Shown here piece after piece: positions 1 to 7,630 of a stretch of 64,000 nucleotides of DNA. Both the position numbers and the translations under genes were made by a program. Source of the stretch: RAM1 sp041905405 (GTDB lineage: Bacteria > Pseudomonadota > Gammaproteobacteria > Burkholderiales > Burkholderiaceae_C); NCBI GenBank assembly GCA_041905405.1, contig JAYRLC010000002.1:204805-268804 (forward strand), given 5' to 3'. Within the stretch, counting starts at the first letter, position 1. Each line of letters begins with the position of its first letter. A model generated the notes under the pieces. That model saw only the letters and a list, made by a program, of their open reading frames with translations. It searched no databases and had not been told where the DNA came from.

Positions 1-1113
1 CGCATGGCGGGTTCGCGCCGCCGCCGCGCGCAGCGCGGCCGGCGGGTCCTGCACCACGCGCACGGCAACGAACACCGGCAACGCCACGATGCATTCGCGC
101 GCCTGCCAGCGCTCCAGCGTGCCGCTGGCGTGGTGCAGCGCATCCACTTCCACACCCTGGCGCGTTTCGGCGATGCGCAGCACGGTACGCCCGGCCCGAA
201 GTCGCTCGCCCAACGGCAAGGCCAGGCGCTGCGTGAGCCAGCCATTGCCTTCAGGCCAGGTCAGCACGGCGTCGCGCGCCGCGTCCTCGTCGCCCGGCGC
301 GTGAAAGCCGTGGCGGCTTGCAAAGTAGTGAATGCCGGCCCAGGCCGAGACCGTGGCAATGCCCGCGCCGTAGTCGTCGCGACAGCAGTAGTCCAGGTAC
401 CAGCGCAGGTGGGCGTCGTTCAGGCCCTGCGCGTGCAGCCACTGCGCGAAGGTCTGCGCGTCCAGCGCCGCATGCTCTGGCGCCAGCGGCGCGCGAAAGG
501 CGGGCAATGCAAACCGCGCCGCCTTCTGCATCCGTGCCACGTGCTGCGCAAAGTGCGCGTACTGCGCCAGCGTGGCGCCGCTCACGCCATGCTGCGGCAG
601 CAGGCCGTCCTGCCATTCACCGTTGAAGAACAGCCGCTCCTGGGGGCTGTGGCACAGGTGGCGTTCATCGTATTGCCAGCGCCCGGCCACGCGCCGGCGC
701 AGGCCCAGCTCCTCCAGCAGGTCCTGCACCTCACGCGCATCGTCGCCGGGCACGGGCAGGTAGTGCGCGCCCAGCGGACAGGCCATGCCCAGCAGGCTGC
801 CCGCGCGGCTGTTGCCGCCGGCCGCGTCCTCCAGCTCCAGCAGCGCGAAGTCGTCGAGCCCCTGCAGCCGCAACGCGCGTGCCGCCGCCAGCCCAGCCAC
901 GCCACCGCCGGCAATCAGCGTGTGCACACGGCGCGTGACGCCCGGCGCCCTGTCCGGACGCGGTTCACGCAACAGATGGCCGCGCTCGGCATGGGTGCCC
1001 ACGAAACTGCCCGTGATGTCGCCTGCAACGCCCTCGCGCGGCGAGCAGCCAGCCAGGGGCAATGCCGCGCCGGCGGCCACCGATGCGGCCAGCACCGCGC
1101 GGCGGCGCATCAT
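1..1113 (-). CDS. FAD-dependent oxidoreductase, lipoprotein (3' end cut by window edge)
   Basis: The 371 visible residues begin with an arginine-rich signal peptide ending in a lipobox (LPLAGC, Cys near residue 23), so the protein is probably exported and lipid-anchored; the RRR stretch could be a Tat signal. A Rossmann FAD motif (GGGVAGLAAARAL) follows near residue 66 with an acidic residue about 22 positions later, as in flavin amine oxidases. The start at 1113 overlaps the stop of the aminopropyltransferase gene by ATGA, so the two are translationally coupled. Polyamine or amine oxidation is a guess from that coupling; the substrate cannot be read from sequence. The C-terminus lies outside the window. 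Confidence 0.85.
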   Translation of the reverse strand, partial: MMRRRAVLAASVAAGAALPLAGCSPREGVAGDITGSFVGTHAERGHLLREPRPDRAPGVTRRVHTLIAGGGVAGLAAARALRLQGLDDFALLELEDAAGGNSRAGSLLGMACPLGAHYLPVPGDDAREVQDLLEELGLRRRVAGRWQYDERHLCHSPQERLFFNGEWQDGLLPQHGVSGATLAQYAHFAQHVARMQKAARFALPAFRAPLAPEHAALDAQTFAQWLHAQGLNDAHLRWYLDYCCRDDYGAGIATVSAWAGIHYFASRHGFHAPGDEDAARDAVLTWPEGNGWLTQRLALPLGERLRAGRTVLRIAETRQGVEVDALHHASGTLERWQARECIVALPVFVAVRVVQDPPAALRAAAARTRHA

Positions 1114-2639
1114 GGGTGCACCTTGCCCCATTCGCGCTCGTAGGTGATCACCAGCGCCTGGTTGGACAGCCGGTTGACGTCGGCCGGCACGCGCGCCATG
1201 TCGCGCGGGAAATCGAACATCGGCGCGACCGCCGGCAGGTCCAGGAAACGCAGCCCCGCGGGCAGCGCCCCGGGCAGGCGCCACGGCCTGCGGCTGGCGA
1301 TGACAAAGCCCCATTCGCCAAAGCTCGGCACGTGCGCGTGGTACGGCGCGGTGCGCAGGCCCACAGACTCGATCGTGTCGACCACGGTCCAGAAGCTCTT
1401 GCGCGCCAGCAGCGGCGATGTGGTCTGCACCACCGCGTAGCCGCCCGCGGACAGCCGCCGGTCCAGCAGGGCGTAGAACGAGTTGGTGTACAGCTTGCCG
1501 ATCGCGAAATTGGTCGGGTCAGGAAAGTCCACCACGATCACGTCAAAGGTGTCGGCGCCGTCCTCCAGCCACTTGAAGGCGTCGGTGTTGACGACCTTCA
1601 CCTTGGGCGACGCCAGCGCCCCGCCGTTGAGTTGCGCCAGCGCCGGCTGCTGCGAGAACAGCCGCGTCATGGCCGGGTCCAGCTCCACCAGCGTGACCTG
1701 CTCGACCGACGGGTACTTCAGCACCTCGCGCACGGCCATGCCGTCGCCGCCCCCCAGCACGGCCACTTTTTTTGGCGCGCCGTGCGCGGCCATGGCGGGG
1801 TGGACCAGGGCCTCGTGATAGCGGTATTCGTCGCGCTCGGCGAACTGCAGGTTGCCGTTCAGGTACAGGCGGTGGCCCATGCGGCCATGCGTCACCACGA
1901 TCCGCTGCCAGGGCGAGCGTTCGCTTGCGACGATGCGGTCCTGGTAGAAGCGGTCCTCGGCCAGGGTGGTGATGTGGTCCGCGCCCGCAAAGCCCGCGCC
2001 CAGCGCACCCAGCACCACCGCGCAGGCGGCCGCATGCGCAGCCCACTGCCGCAGCTCGCCGCGAAACAGCCACAGCGCCCACACCGCCACTGCCGCGTTC
2101 ATGAGCCCGAACAGCAGCCCGGTGCGGATCAGCCCGAGCTGCGGCACCAGCAGCAGCGGGAACGCCACCGACACGGCCAGCGCGCCCAGGTAGTCGAAGG
2201 TCAGCACCTGCGACACCAGGTCGCGCAGCGCCACGTTGCGCTTGAGGATGCGCATGACCAGCGGAATCTCCAGCCCCACCAGCATGCCCACCACCAGCAC
2301 CAGTCCGTACAGCAACAGCCGGAACGCGCCTGGCGCCCAAGCGTTGGCGATGAACAACACGGCAGGCAGCGCCCCACCGATCAGCGCCACCAGGAGTTCA
2401 ATGCGCAGGAAGTGCGCAGGCAACTGCCGCTCGAAGAACCGCGACAGGTACGACCCCACACCCATCGCGAACAGGTACGCGCCGATGATGGTGGAAAACT
2501 GCAGCACCGAATCGCCCAGCACGTACGACGCCAGCGCCGCAGCCGCCAGCTCGTACACCAGCCCGCACGCAGCCACGACGAAGACGCTGGCCAGCAGCGC
2601 GACTTCCATGGGGCGGGGAGCAGAAACCGGCGCAGTCAT
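1110..2639 (-). CDS. Membrane-embedded spermidine synthase-like aminopropyltransferase
   Basis: A protein of 509 residues. The N-terminal half (about residues 10-220) is a string of hydrophobic helices; the C-terminal half is a spermidine/spermine synthase fold with the nucleotide motif GGGDGMAVRE, the acidic strand end VELD, and a DFPDP motif equivalent to the catalytic DSxDP of SpeE. The family transfers aminopropyl from decarboxylated SAM to a polyamine. The start at 2639 (MTAPVSAP) was chosen because upstream codons run into a repeat element. No SAM decarboxylase gene is visible nearby. It sits between DUF350 and the FAD lipoprotein, an arrangement seen in many proteobacteria. Confidence 0.9.
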   Translation of the reverse strand: MTAPVSAPRPMEVALLASVFVVAACGLVYELAAAALASYVLGDSVLQFSTIIGAYLFAMGVGSYLSRFFERQLPAHFLRIELLVALIGGALPAVLFIANAWAPGAFRLLLYGLVLVVGMLVGLEIPLVMRILKRNVALRDLVSQVLTFDYLGALAVSVAFPLLLVPQLGLIRTGLLFGLMNAAVAVWALWLFRGELRQWAAHAAACAVVLGALGAGFAGADHITTLAEDRFYQDRIVASERSPWQRIVVTHGRMGHRLYLNGNLQFAERDEYRYHEALVHPAMAAHGAPKKVAVLGGGDGMAVREVLKYPSVEQVTLVELDPAMTRLFSQQPALAQLNGGALASPKVKVVNTDAFKWLEDGADTFDVIVVDFPDPTNFAIGKLYTNSFYALLDRRLSAGGYAVVQTTSPLLARKSFWTVVDTIESVGLRTAPYHAHVPSFGEWGFVIASRRPWRLPGALPAGLRFLDLPAVAPMFDFPRDMARVPADVNRLSNQALVITYEREWGKVHP

Positions 2640-2650
2640 TTCGCGTGCCG

Positions 2651-2725
2651 CCGCGGAACCGGCTCTGCCGGGCCGCTGGAGGCGCCCCCCTTGGGGGGAG
2701 GCGGCCAAAGGCCGCTTCGGGGGGG
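2651..2725. repeat. Dispersed palindromic intergenic element, copy A
   Basis: It lies between the DUF350 and aminopropyltransferase genes. It contains two hairpins, six C then TT then six G (2685-2698) and GCGGCC-AAA-GGCCGC (2701-2715). The left part, GGAACCGGCTCTGCCGGGCC, matches the element at 13397-13463 read in the opposite direction. It is likely a REP-like sequence; no coding. Confidence 0.7.
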
Positions 2726-2733
2726 AATCATTC

Positions 2734-2955
2734 CTACCCGTGCACCGCAGCAGCAACAATGATCGAGATGCCCAGGCTCATCGCCCCCACGACGATCCCC
2801 AGCGCCACGTTCTGCTTCTCGACGATCTCTTCCCACAGGTTATAGGGCGTGAGCTTGTCGATGACGACGAAGCTCAGCCAGAACACCACCACGCCGACCA
2901 GCGCGTAAACGATGGAGCCGAAGAACGCCCCTGCTTTCAGCCATTCAAGACCCAT
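2734..2955 (-). CDS. DUF350 small membrane protein (YjfL/UPF0719-like)
   Basis: A protein of 73 residues made almost entirely of two hydrophobic helices (about residues 10-32 and 50-72) joined by a polar loop with DKLTPYNLWEE. It matches a single DUF350 repeat; the family (E. coli YjfL) usually has two or more repeats, so this is a short one-repeat form. It is an inner-membrane protein of unknown biochemistry, often found beside DUF4178 and spermidine-synthase-like genes as here. It is 33 bases downstream of the DUF4178 gene and almost certainly in the same transcript. Confidence 0.85.
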   Translation of the reverse strand: MGLEWLKAGAFFGSIVYALVGVVVFWLSFVVIDKLTPYNLWEEIVEKQNVALGIVVGAMSLGISIIVAAAVHG

Positions 2956-2988
2956 GATGACCTCCGGTTGAATCGATGAACAAAACCT

Positions 2989-4503
2989 TCATTTGTGGCT
3001 GCCGCCACTGGAGTACCCGCCGTACGAGCCGCCGCCCGAACGCCAGGTACTGCCCGAGCTGCTGCAGTTCTCGCGCTGCGGGTCGCAGGCCATGCACGCG
3101 CGCAGCATCGACAGAAAAATCAGCAGGATGACCACCAGCACGATCACCGTCACGCAGCCCACGCCCGACGACGCGCTGACCGGCGACGCATCCGTACGTC
3201 GCACCAGGTCTTCCTTGCCCTGCAGGCGGAAGGCCTGAATGATGGTCGCGGCGTCCATGCGGCTGCCGCTGGACCAGGTGATCTCGGCGGGCGTCTGCTC
3301 CATGGACAGCAAAGACTTGCCCTTGGCGAAATCGCGGTTGAAGGTCTTCTGCCCGCGCGCGACCTGCCAGTAGAACTCGCCGGCCACGTAGGTCGTCTCC
3401 GCCTCATAGCTGTATTCGAGCTGGTAGGTCGTGCCCAGGTAGCTCGCGCTTTTGCCGCCGGACGACAGCGCCGGCGCGCCCGTGGTGGGCTTGACCATGC
3501 TCCAGCCCTCTTCGCTGTCCACCAGGAAGCTGAAGCCGCGCTGGGGGTGGTACAGCAGGTACTCGTCCCAGCCGAAATGCTCGGCGTCCTCCTCCTGCGG
3601 GTCGTGGCCCAGCCGGTGCTGAAAGCCCACCACCTGCCAGTCAACGCCCTGCAGCTTGCCCGTGCTGCCCAGCGGGATCAGCGGCTGCACGGGCTCGTCC
3701 TGGATCGCGTGGCGCAGCTGCGCGCCCGTGCCCGACGACAGGTCGATCAGGCTGTTGCAGGATCGGCAGGTGATGGACTTGCTGTTGGCCAGCGTCACCT
3801 CCACCGGCGCGCCGCAGTTCGGGCAGGCGAACTGGCGGCCACGCTCCTCCTTGACCATGTCCTCGCGCAGGCCGGACAGCTTCAGCTCCTCGAGCATGAC
3901 CGCGCGGCCGCGTGACAAGGCCGGCGGCTGCGCGCCGTAGTCGATGCCCAGCACCTCGCCGTCGGCGCTGCGCAGCTCGACCACCACAAACGGCGCACCG
4001 GCGGGCGGCAGGCGCGGCAGCTCGCCCTGGGCCGACACCAGCGACGCCATGTCGTTGCTGGCGACGCTGAACGGCTTGCCGGCGATCGCCGTGGTGGCAC
4101 CCACGCGGAACCGGTCGGGCGCAGGCAGCTCGCGCTGCGTCGTGGCGGGCAGGCTGAACACGTAGGCGCCGTTGTCTTCGGCCAGGGACGCCCGGCGGCC
4201 GTCGTCCAGCACCGCCTCCCATTCGGTCCAGGTGCCGGCCCCGGTCCTGTACTGCAGCCGTCCCACCAGGGTGAATCCGTTGCCCTGCCATTGCCCCGTG
4301 GTGTTCAGCTGCAGCGGGCTGTGGTCGTCGAACAGCTCGGCCATCTTGCCCACGCGCGTGAGCACGTCGCCGTCGCGCACGACAGTGCTGCGGCAGTACG
4401 CGCACACGGCGTGCGTGGACTGGGCGCTGCGGAATTCAACCGGCGCGCCGCAGCCGGGGCAGGGCGCGCGATAGGCGCGGTGAGGGGTGGATGGGGCAGG
4501 CAT
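2989..4503 (-). CDS. DUF4178 domain protein with two zinc ribbons
   Basis: A protein of 504 residues. A zinc ribbon near the N-terminus (CPGCGAPVE then CAYC) is followed by a DUF4178-type domain, a second ribbon (CPNCGAPVE then CRSC), a second DUF4178-like region (GVDWQVVGFQHR), and near the C-terminus one membrane helix (VIVLVVILLIF) with a Ser/Gly-rich tail. I chose the ATG at 4503 over that at 4518 because it has AAAGG five bases upstream, whereas the 4518 ATG lies in the inverted end of a small repeat element. Its role is unknown; it always travels with DUF350 and polyamine genes, implying one membrane-linked system. Confidence 0.85.
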   Translation of the reverse strand: MPAPSTPHRAYRAPCPGCGAPVEFRSAQSTHAVCAYCRSTVVRDGDVLTRVGKMAELFDDHSPLQLNTTGQWQGNGFTLVGRLQYRTGAGTWTEWEAVLDDGRRASLAEDNGAYVFSLPATTQRELPAPDRFRVGATTAIAGKPFSVASNDMASLVSAQGELPRLPPAGAPFVVVELRSADGEVLGIDYGAQPPALSRGRAVMLEELKLSGLREDMVKEERGRQFACPNCGAPVEVTLANSKSITCRSCNSLIDLSSGTGAQLRHAIQDEPVQPLIPLGSTGKLQGVDWQVVGFQHRLGHDPQEEDAEHFGWDEYLLYHPQRGFSFLVDSEEGWSMVKPTTGAPALSSGGKSASYLGTTYQLEYSYEAETTYVAGEFYWQVARGQKTFNRDFAKGKSLLSMEQTPAEITWSSGSRMDAATIIQAFRLQGKEDLVRRTDASPVSASSGVGCVTVIVLVVILLIFLSMLRACMACDPQRENCSSSGSTWRSGGGSYGGYSSGGSHK

Positions 4504-4510
4504 CGGGGCC

Positions 4511-4588
4511 TTTGTCATTGCGGGCTCGACCCGCAATCCAGACGTTGGCACGCCAACATGGATCCCGGGTCAAGCCAGGGATGACAAA
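4511..4588. repeat. 78-bp element with 8-bp terminal inverted repeats
   Basis: The ends are TTTGTCAT (4511-4518) and ATGACAAA (4581-4588), a perfect inverted pair. Inside are two perfect hairpins, ATTGCGGG-CTCGA-CCCGCAAT (4517-4537) and GTTGGC-AC-GCCAAC (4544-4557), and an imperfect third (CCCGGG...CCAGGG). It sits 10 bases after the SPFH gene stop, inside the probable operon. It is like a MITE or mosaic REP element. Confidence 0.75.
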
Positions 4589-4597
4589 CTTTCTTTA

Positions 4598-5644
4598 CTA
4601 CACCAGTTTCTTCAGCAGCTCGGCCTTCTTGGCGCTGAATTCCTCGTCGGTCAGGATGCCCTTGGCCTTCAGGCCACCGAGCTTTTCGATCAGGGCCATG
4701 ACCTCTTCGGGCCGGACACCCGCAGCGCCCGCGGCCGCCGCTGCCGCCGCCTGCGCCGGGTTGCCCCGCAGCCCCTGCTGCAGGTTCTGCGCGAGCACCT
4801 GGCCCAGCGCCACGCCGGCGCCCAGGCCCATCGCGTCGCCAGCGACCCCGCCGCCGCCCGACGCGGACCCTTCGGCGAACTTGGGGATGGCCTGCGCCGT
4901 CTGGTACTGCATGAACTTGCCCATGTCGTTGCCGACCATGCCCATGCCGATCTTCTGGTCCAGGATCTTCTGCAGCTCCTCGGGCAGCGACACGTTCTGC
5001 ACGGTCATGCCGTCCAGCTTCAGGCCGACGGCCGCAAAGGCCGGCGACAGCTCGGTGGACAGCGCTTTCGCAAACTCGATCTGGTTGGCCGCCAGGTCCA
5101 GGAACGGGATGCCGCTTTGCGCGATGGCGTCCGAAAGGTGCTGCAGCACCAGCCCGCGGAGCTGGCCGTCCAGGTCGGCCGTGGTGTAGGCCTCACGTGT
5201 GCCCGAGATTTCGGTGTGGAACAGCTTGGGGTCGGCAATGCGGAAGCTGTAGTTGCCGAACGCGCGCAGCCGCACGGCGCCGAAGTCCTTGTCGCGGATG
5301 GTGACGGGCTGGGACGTGCCCCACTTCTGGTCCACCTGCTGGCGCGTGCTGAAGAAATACACGTCGCTCTTGAACGGGGACTCGAACAGCTTGTCCCAGT
5401 TCTTCAGGTAGGTGAGAACGGGCAGCGTCTGCGTCGTGAGCTTGTACATGCCGGGGCCGAACACGTCGGCGACCTTGCCCTCGTTCACGAACACGGCCAT
5501 CTGCGATTCACGCACCGTGAGCGACGCGCCGTTCTGGATTTCCATGCCCGCCATCGGGAAGCGCCAGGCCAGCGTGCCGTCGCCCTCCTCGGTCCACTGG
5601 ATGACGTCAATGAACTGTTTCTTGATGAAGTCCATCAGGCCCAT
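4598..5644 (-). CDS. SPFH-domain protein with C-terminal SHOCT motif
   Basis: A protein of 348 residues. Residues about 1-230 are an SPFH/Band-7-like (virion core protein) domain starting MGLMDFIKKQFIDVIQW; then a Gly/Ala-rich linker (about 255-310), and a C-terminal SHOCT motif (LGGLKAKGILTDEEF). SPFH proteins organise membrane microdomains, and SHOCT is a short oligomerisation/membrane-targeting motif. The start at 5644 is where homology begins; upstream in-frame codons have no such signal. It is the first gene of the minus-strand cluster and is divergent from the patatin gene 87 bases away. Confidence 0.9.
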   Translation of the reverse strand: MGLMDFIKKQFIDVIQWTEEGDGTLAWRFPMAGMEIQNGASLTVRESQMAVFVNEGKVADVFGPGMYKLTTQTLPVLTYLKNWDKLFESPFKSDVYFFSTRQQVDQKWGTSQPVTIRDKDFGAVRLRAFGNYSFRIADPKLFHTEISGTREAYTTADLDGQLRGLVLQHLSDAIAQSGIPFLDLAANQIEFAKALSTELSPAFAAVGLKLDGMTVQNVSLPEELQKILDQKIGMGMVGNDMGKFMQYQTAQAIPKFAEGSASGGGGVAGDAMGLGAGVALGQVLAQNLQQGLRGNPAQAAAAAAAGAAGVRPEEVMALIEKLGGLKAKGILTDEEFSAKKAELLKKLV

Positions 5645-5731
5645 GGCAAATCCCCCGGTTGGCAAAAGGTGGGGCGATGATAGCCCCCGGCGGCCAACGG
5701 CTCTATAGTGCGGCCACACAGGGAGGCACTC

Positions 5732-7600
5732 ATGTCCATTCAGCAAGATGTCCTGGCGGCGCCCTTCGCCACCGAATGTGACCTCGTGATGAAAGGCGGC
5801 ATCACCAGCGGCGTCGTGTACCCGCTGGCGATCGTCGAGATCTCACGCGCGTTCCGGCTCCAGTGCATCGGCGGCACCAGCGCGGGCGCGATCGCGGCGG
5901 CCGCCGCGGCTGCCGCCGAGCTGCGGCGCCAGCGCGACGGCTCCACGGCCGGCTTCGACGAGCTGGGCCAGTTGCCTGATCACCTGATCAAGGACAGTGC
6001 CGACGGCCCCGGCAACAAGCTTCTGGCGTTCTTCAAGCCTGTGCCAGCGCTGGCAAAGCTCTTTGCCGTGGCGCTGGGCGCGCTGAACCGCAGCACGCTC
6101 AAGGGCCGTCTGGCCGCCATCGCATGGGGTCTGCTGCGGCGGTTCTGGCCGCTGGCGCTGCTGGGTTTTGCGCTGGCCGTCACGCCCCTGCTGGCCCTAC
6201 CGCTGAACGGGGCAACGCTGCCGGCCTGGGCCGCGCTGGCCTTGCTGGGCGCCTTTACTGCGCTGGTGTTTGTGACGGTGCGGGCCGTGTACGTGCTTCT
6301 GCCCAACCTGGTCGCCAACGGCTTCGGCTTTTGCAGCGGCATGAACCAGCCCGGCGACGCCGACCCCGCCGAGGCGCTCACGCCCTGGCTCGCAAGCTAT
6401 CTGGACCGCCTGTCGGGCCAGCCCGGCGAGCGGCCGCTGACGTTCGGTGACCTGTGGGACAAGGACATCACCCTGCAGATGATGACCACCTGCCTGACGC
6501 TGGGCCGCCCGTTCCGCCTGCCGCTGCGCGACGAGGAAGAGGCGCGCGAGAACAAGCAGTTCTACTGGCGCAGGGACGACTTCCTCAAGCTGTTTCCGCA
6601 GCATATCGTCGACTGGATGGAACAGCACCAGCGACCGGCCGGCCGCCGGGACGTGCCCGGTTTTTTGCGGCTGCCCGAACCCCGGGACCTGCCGGTCGTG
6701 GTGGCCGTGCGCATGAGCCTGAGCTTTCCGGTCCTGCTCAGCGCCGTGCCGCTGCACGCCGTGCGCTACCGCGACGACATGCCGGCGGACGCGGCGCCCG
6801 AGATCTGCTGGTTCACCGATGGCGGGGTGGGGTCGAACTTTCCGATCCACTTCTTCGACGCGCCGCTGCCCGGCCGCCCGACCTTCGGCCTGGACCTGGG
6901 CCATGCCGAGCACAAGGACGTCAAGCGCGTTGTCTTTCCGCGCAACAACAGCGAGGCGCGGCTGAGCGACTGGAAGCGCTTTTCCGGCGATGCCGGCGGG
7001 GTGCTGGTGCAGTTCCTGTCCACGCTGCTGGGCGTGGCCAAGGACTGGAACCACGACACGCTGTCGCGCATGCCCGGCTTTCGCGACCGCATCGGGCTCA
7101 TCCGGCTGACCAGCGAGGAAGGCGGCCTGAACCTGTCCATGCCCAAGGAGCGCATCGAGGCGCTGACCGCGTTCGGCCGGGAGGCCGGACTCGAATTCGT
7201 CCGGCGGTTCGGCGACCCGCAGCGCAGCCCCCTGCCGCCGCACCCCATGAACTGGGAGAACCACCAGAGCATCCGCCTGCGCATCCTGCTGGCATCCATG
7301 ACCGAGCTGCTGGAACGGCTGGAAAAGACGCGCGGCGCGCTGGACGCCACGAACGAGGCCTACGAACGCTTCTTCAGCCCGGAGCCGGTGGGCCGGCAGC
7401 GCTCGTACCCGTTCACCGGACTGGGCCGGTACGACGAGGAACACCCGGCCACGCAAGCCGCGCTGGCCCAGGAGTTTCTGGCGCGCCTGTCGGCCATCGC
7501 CCGGTGGCTCGCCGCCGCTGTCGCGGCGAACAGGGGCATGGACCCGCGCGACGGCGCGCCCAAGCCGCCGCCCGAGCTCAAGCCCCGCCCGCGGATCTGA
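5732..7600 (+). CDS. Patatin-like phospholipase with an internal membrane segment
   Basis: A protein of 622 residues. The patatin hallmarks are present in order: the oxyanion loop KGGITSGVVYP (residues 21-31), the nucleophile motif GGTSAG with Ser50, and the dyad motif TDGG with Asp363. The long spacing is caused by an insertion that includes two or three hydrophobic helices at about residues 130-205. This predicts a membrane-attached serine acyl hydrolase. RBS GGGAGG precedes ATG, and a weak -10 (TATAGT, 5704-5709) lies in the divergent gap. The gene is head-to-head with the SPFH cluster, suggesting a shared membrane function; no cyclase of a CBASS system is nearby. Confidence 0.88.
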   Translation: MSIQQDVLAAPFATECDLVMKGGITSGVVYPLAIVEISRAFRLQCIGGTSAGAIAAAAAAAAELRRQRDGSTAGFDELGQLPDHLIKDSADGPGNKLLAFFKPVPALAKLFAVALGALNRSTLKGRLAAIAWGLLRRFWPLALLGFALAVTPLLALPLNGATLPAWAALALLGAFTALVFVTVRAVYVLLPNLVANGFGFCSGMNQPGDADPAEALTPWLASYLDRLSGQPGERPLTFGDLWDKDITLQMMTTCLTLGRPFRLPLRDEEEARENKQFYWRRDDFLKLFPQHIVDWMEQHQRPAGRRDVPGFLRLPEPRDLPVVVAVRMSLSFPVLLSAVPLHAVRYRDDMPADAAPEICWFTDGGVGSNFPIHFFDAPLPGRPTFGLDLGHAEHKDVKRVVFPRNNSEARLSDWKRFSGDAGGVLVQFLSTLLGVAKDWNHDTLSRMPGFRDRIGLIRLTSEEGGLNLSMPKERIEALTAFGREAGLEFVRRFGDPQRSPLPPHPMNWENHQSIRLRILLASMTELLERLEKTRGALDATNEAYERFFSPEPVGRQRSYPFTGLGRYDEEHPATQAALAQEFLARLSAIARWLAAAVAANRGMDPRDGAPKPPPELKPRPRI

Positions 7601-7630
7601 AGTGCAGGCGCGGCGACAGCGCCGGCTGCC

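Noticed and set aside
1062..2762. Long plus-strand open frame of 566 codons
   Set aside because: It is antisense to the aminopropyltransferase gene and its translation is Arg/His/Gln-rich without any domain, a common effect of high GC.
4504..4551. Upstream start codons of the DUF4178 gene (4518, 4551)
   Set aside because: They lie within the inverted-repeat element and lack ribosome sites; 4503 has AAAGG at good spacing.
5732..7600. Patatin as a CBASS (CapV) effector
   Set aside because: No nucleotidyltransferase (CD-NTase) gene or ubiquitin-like accessory gene is anywhere near.
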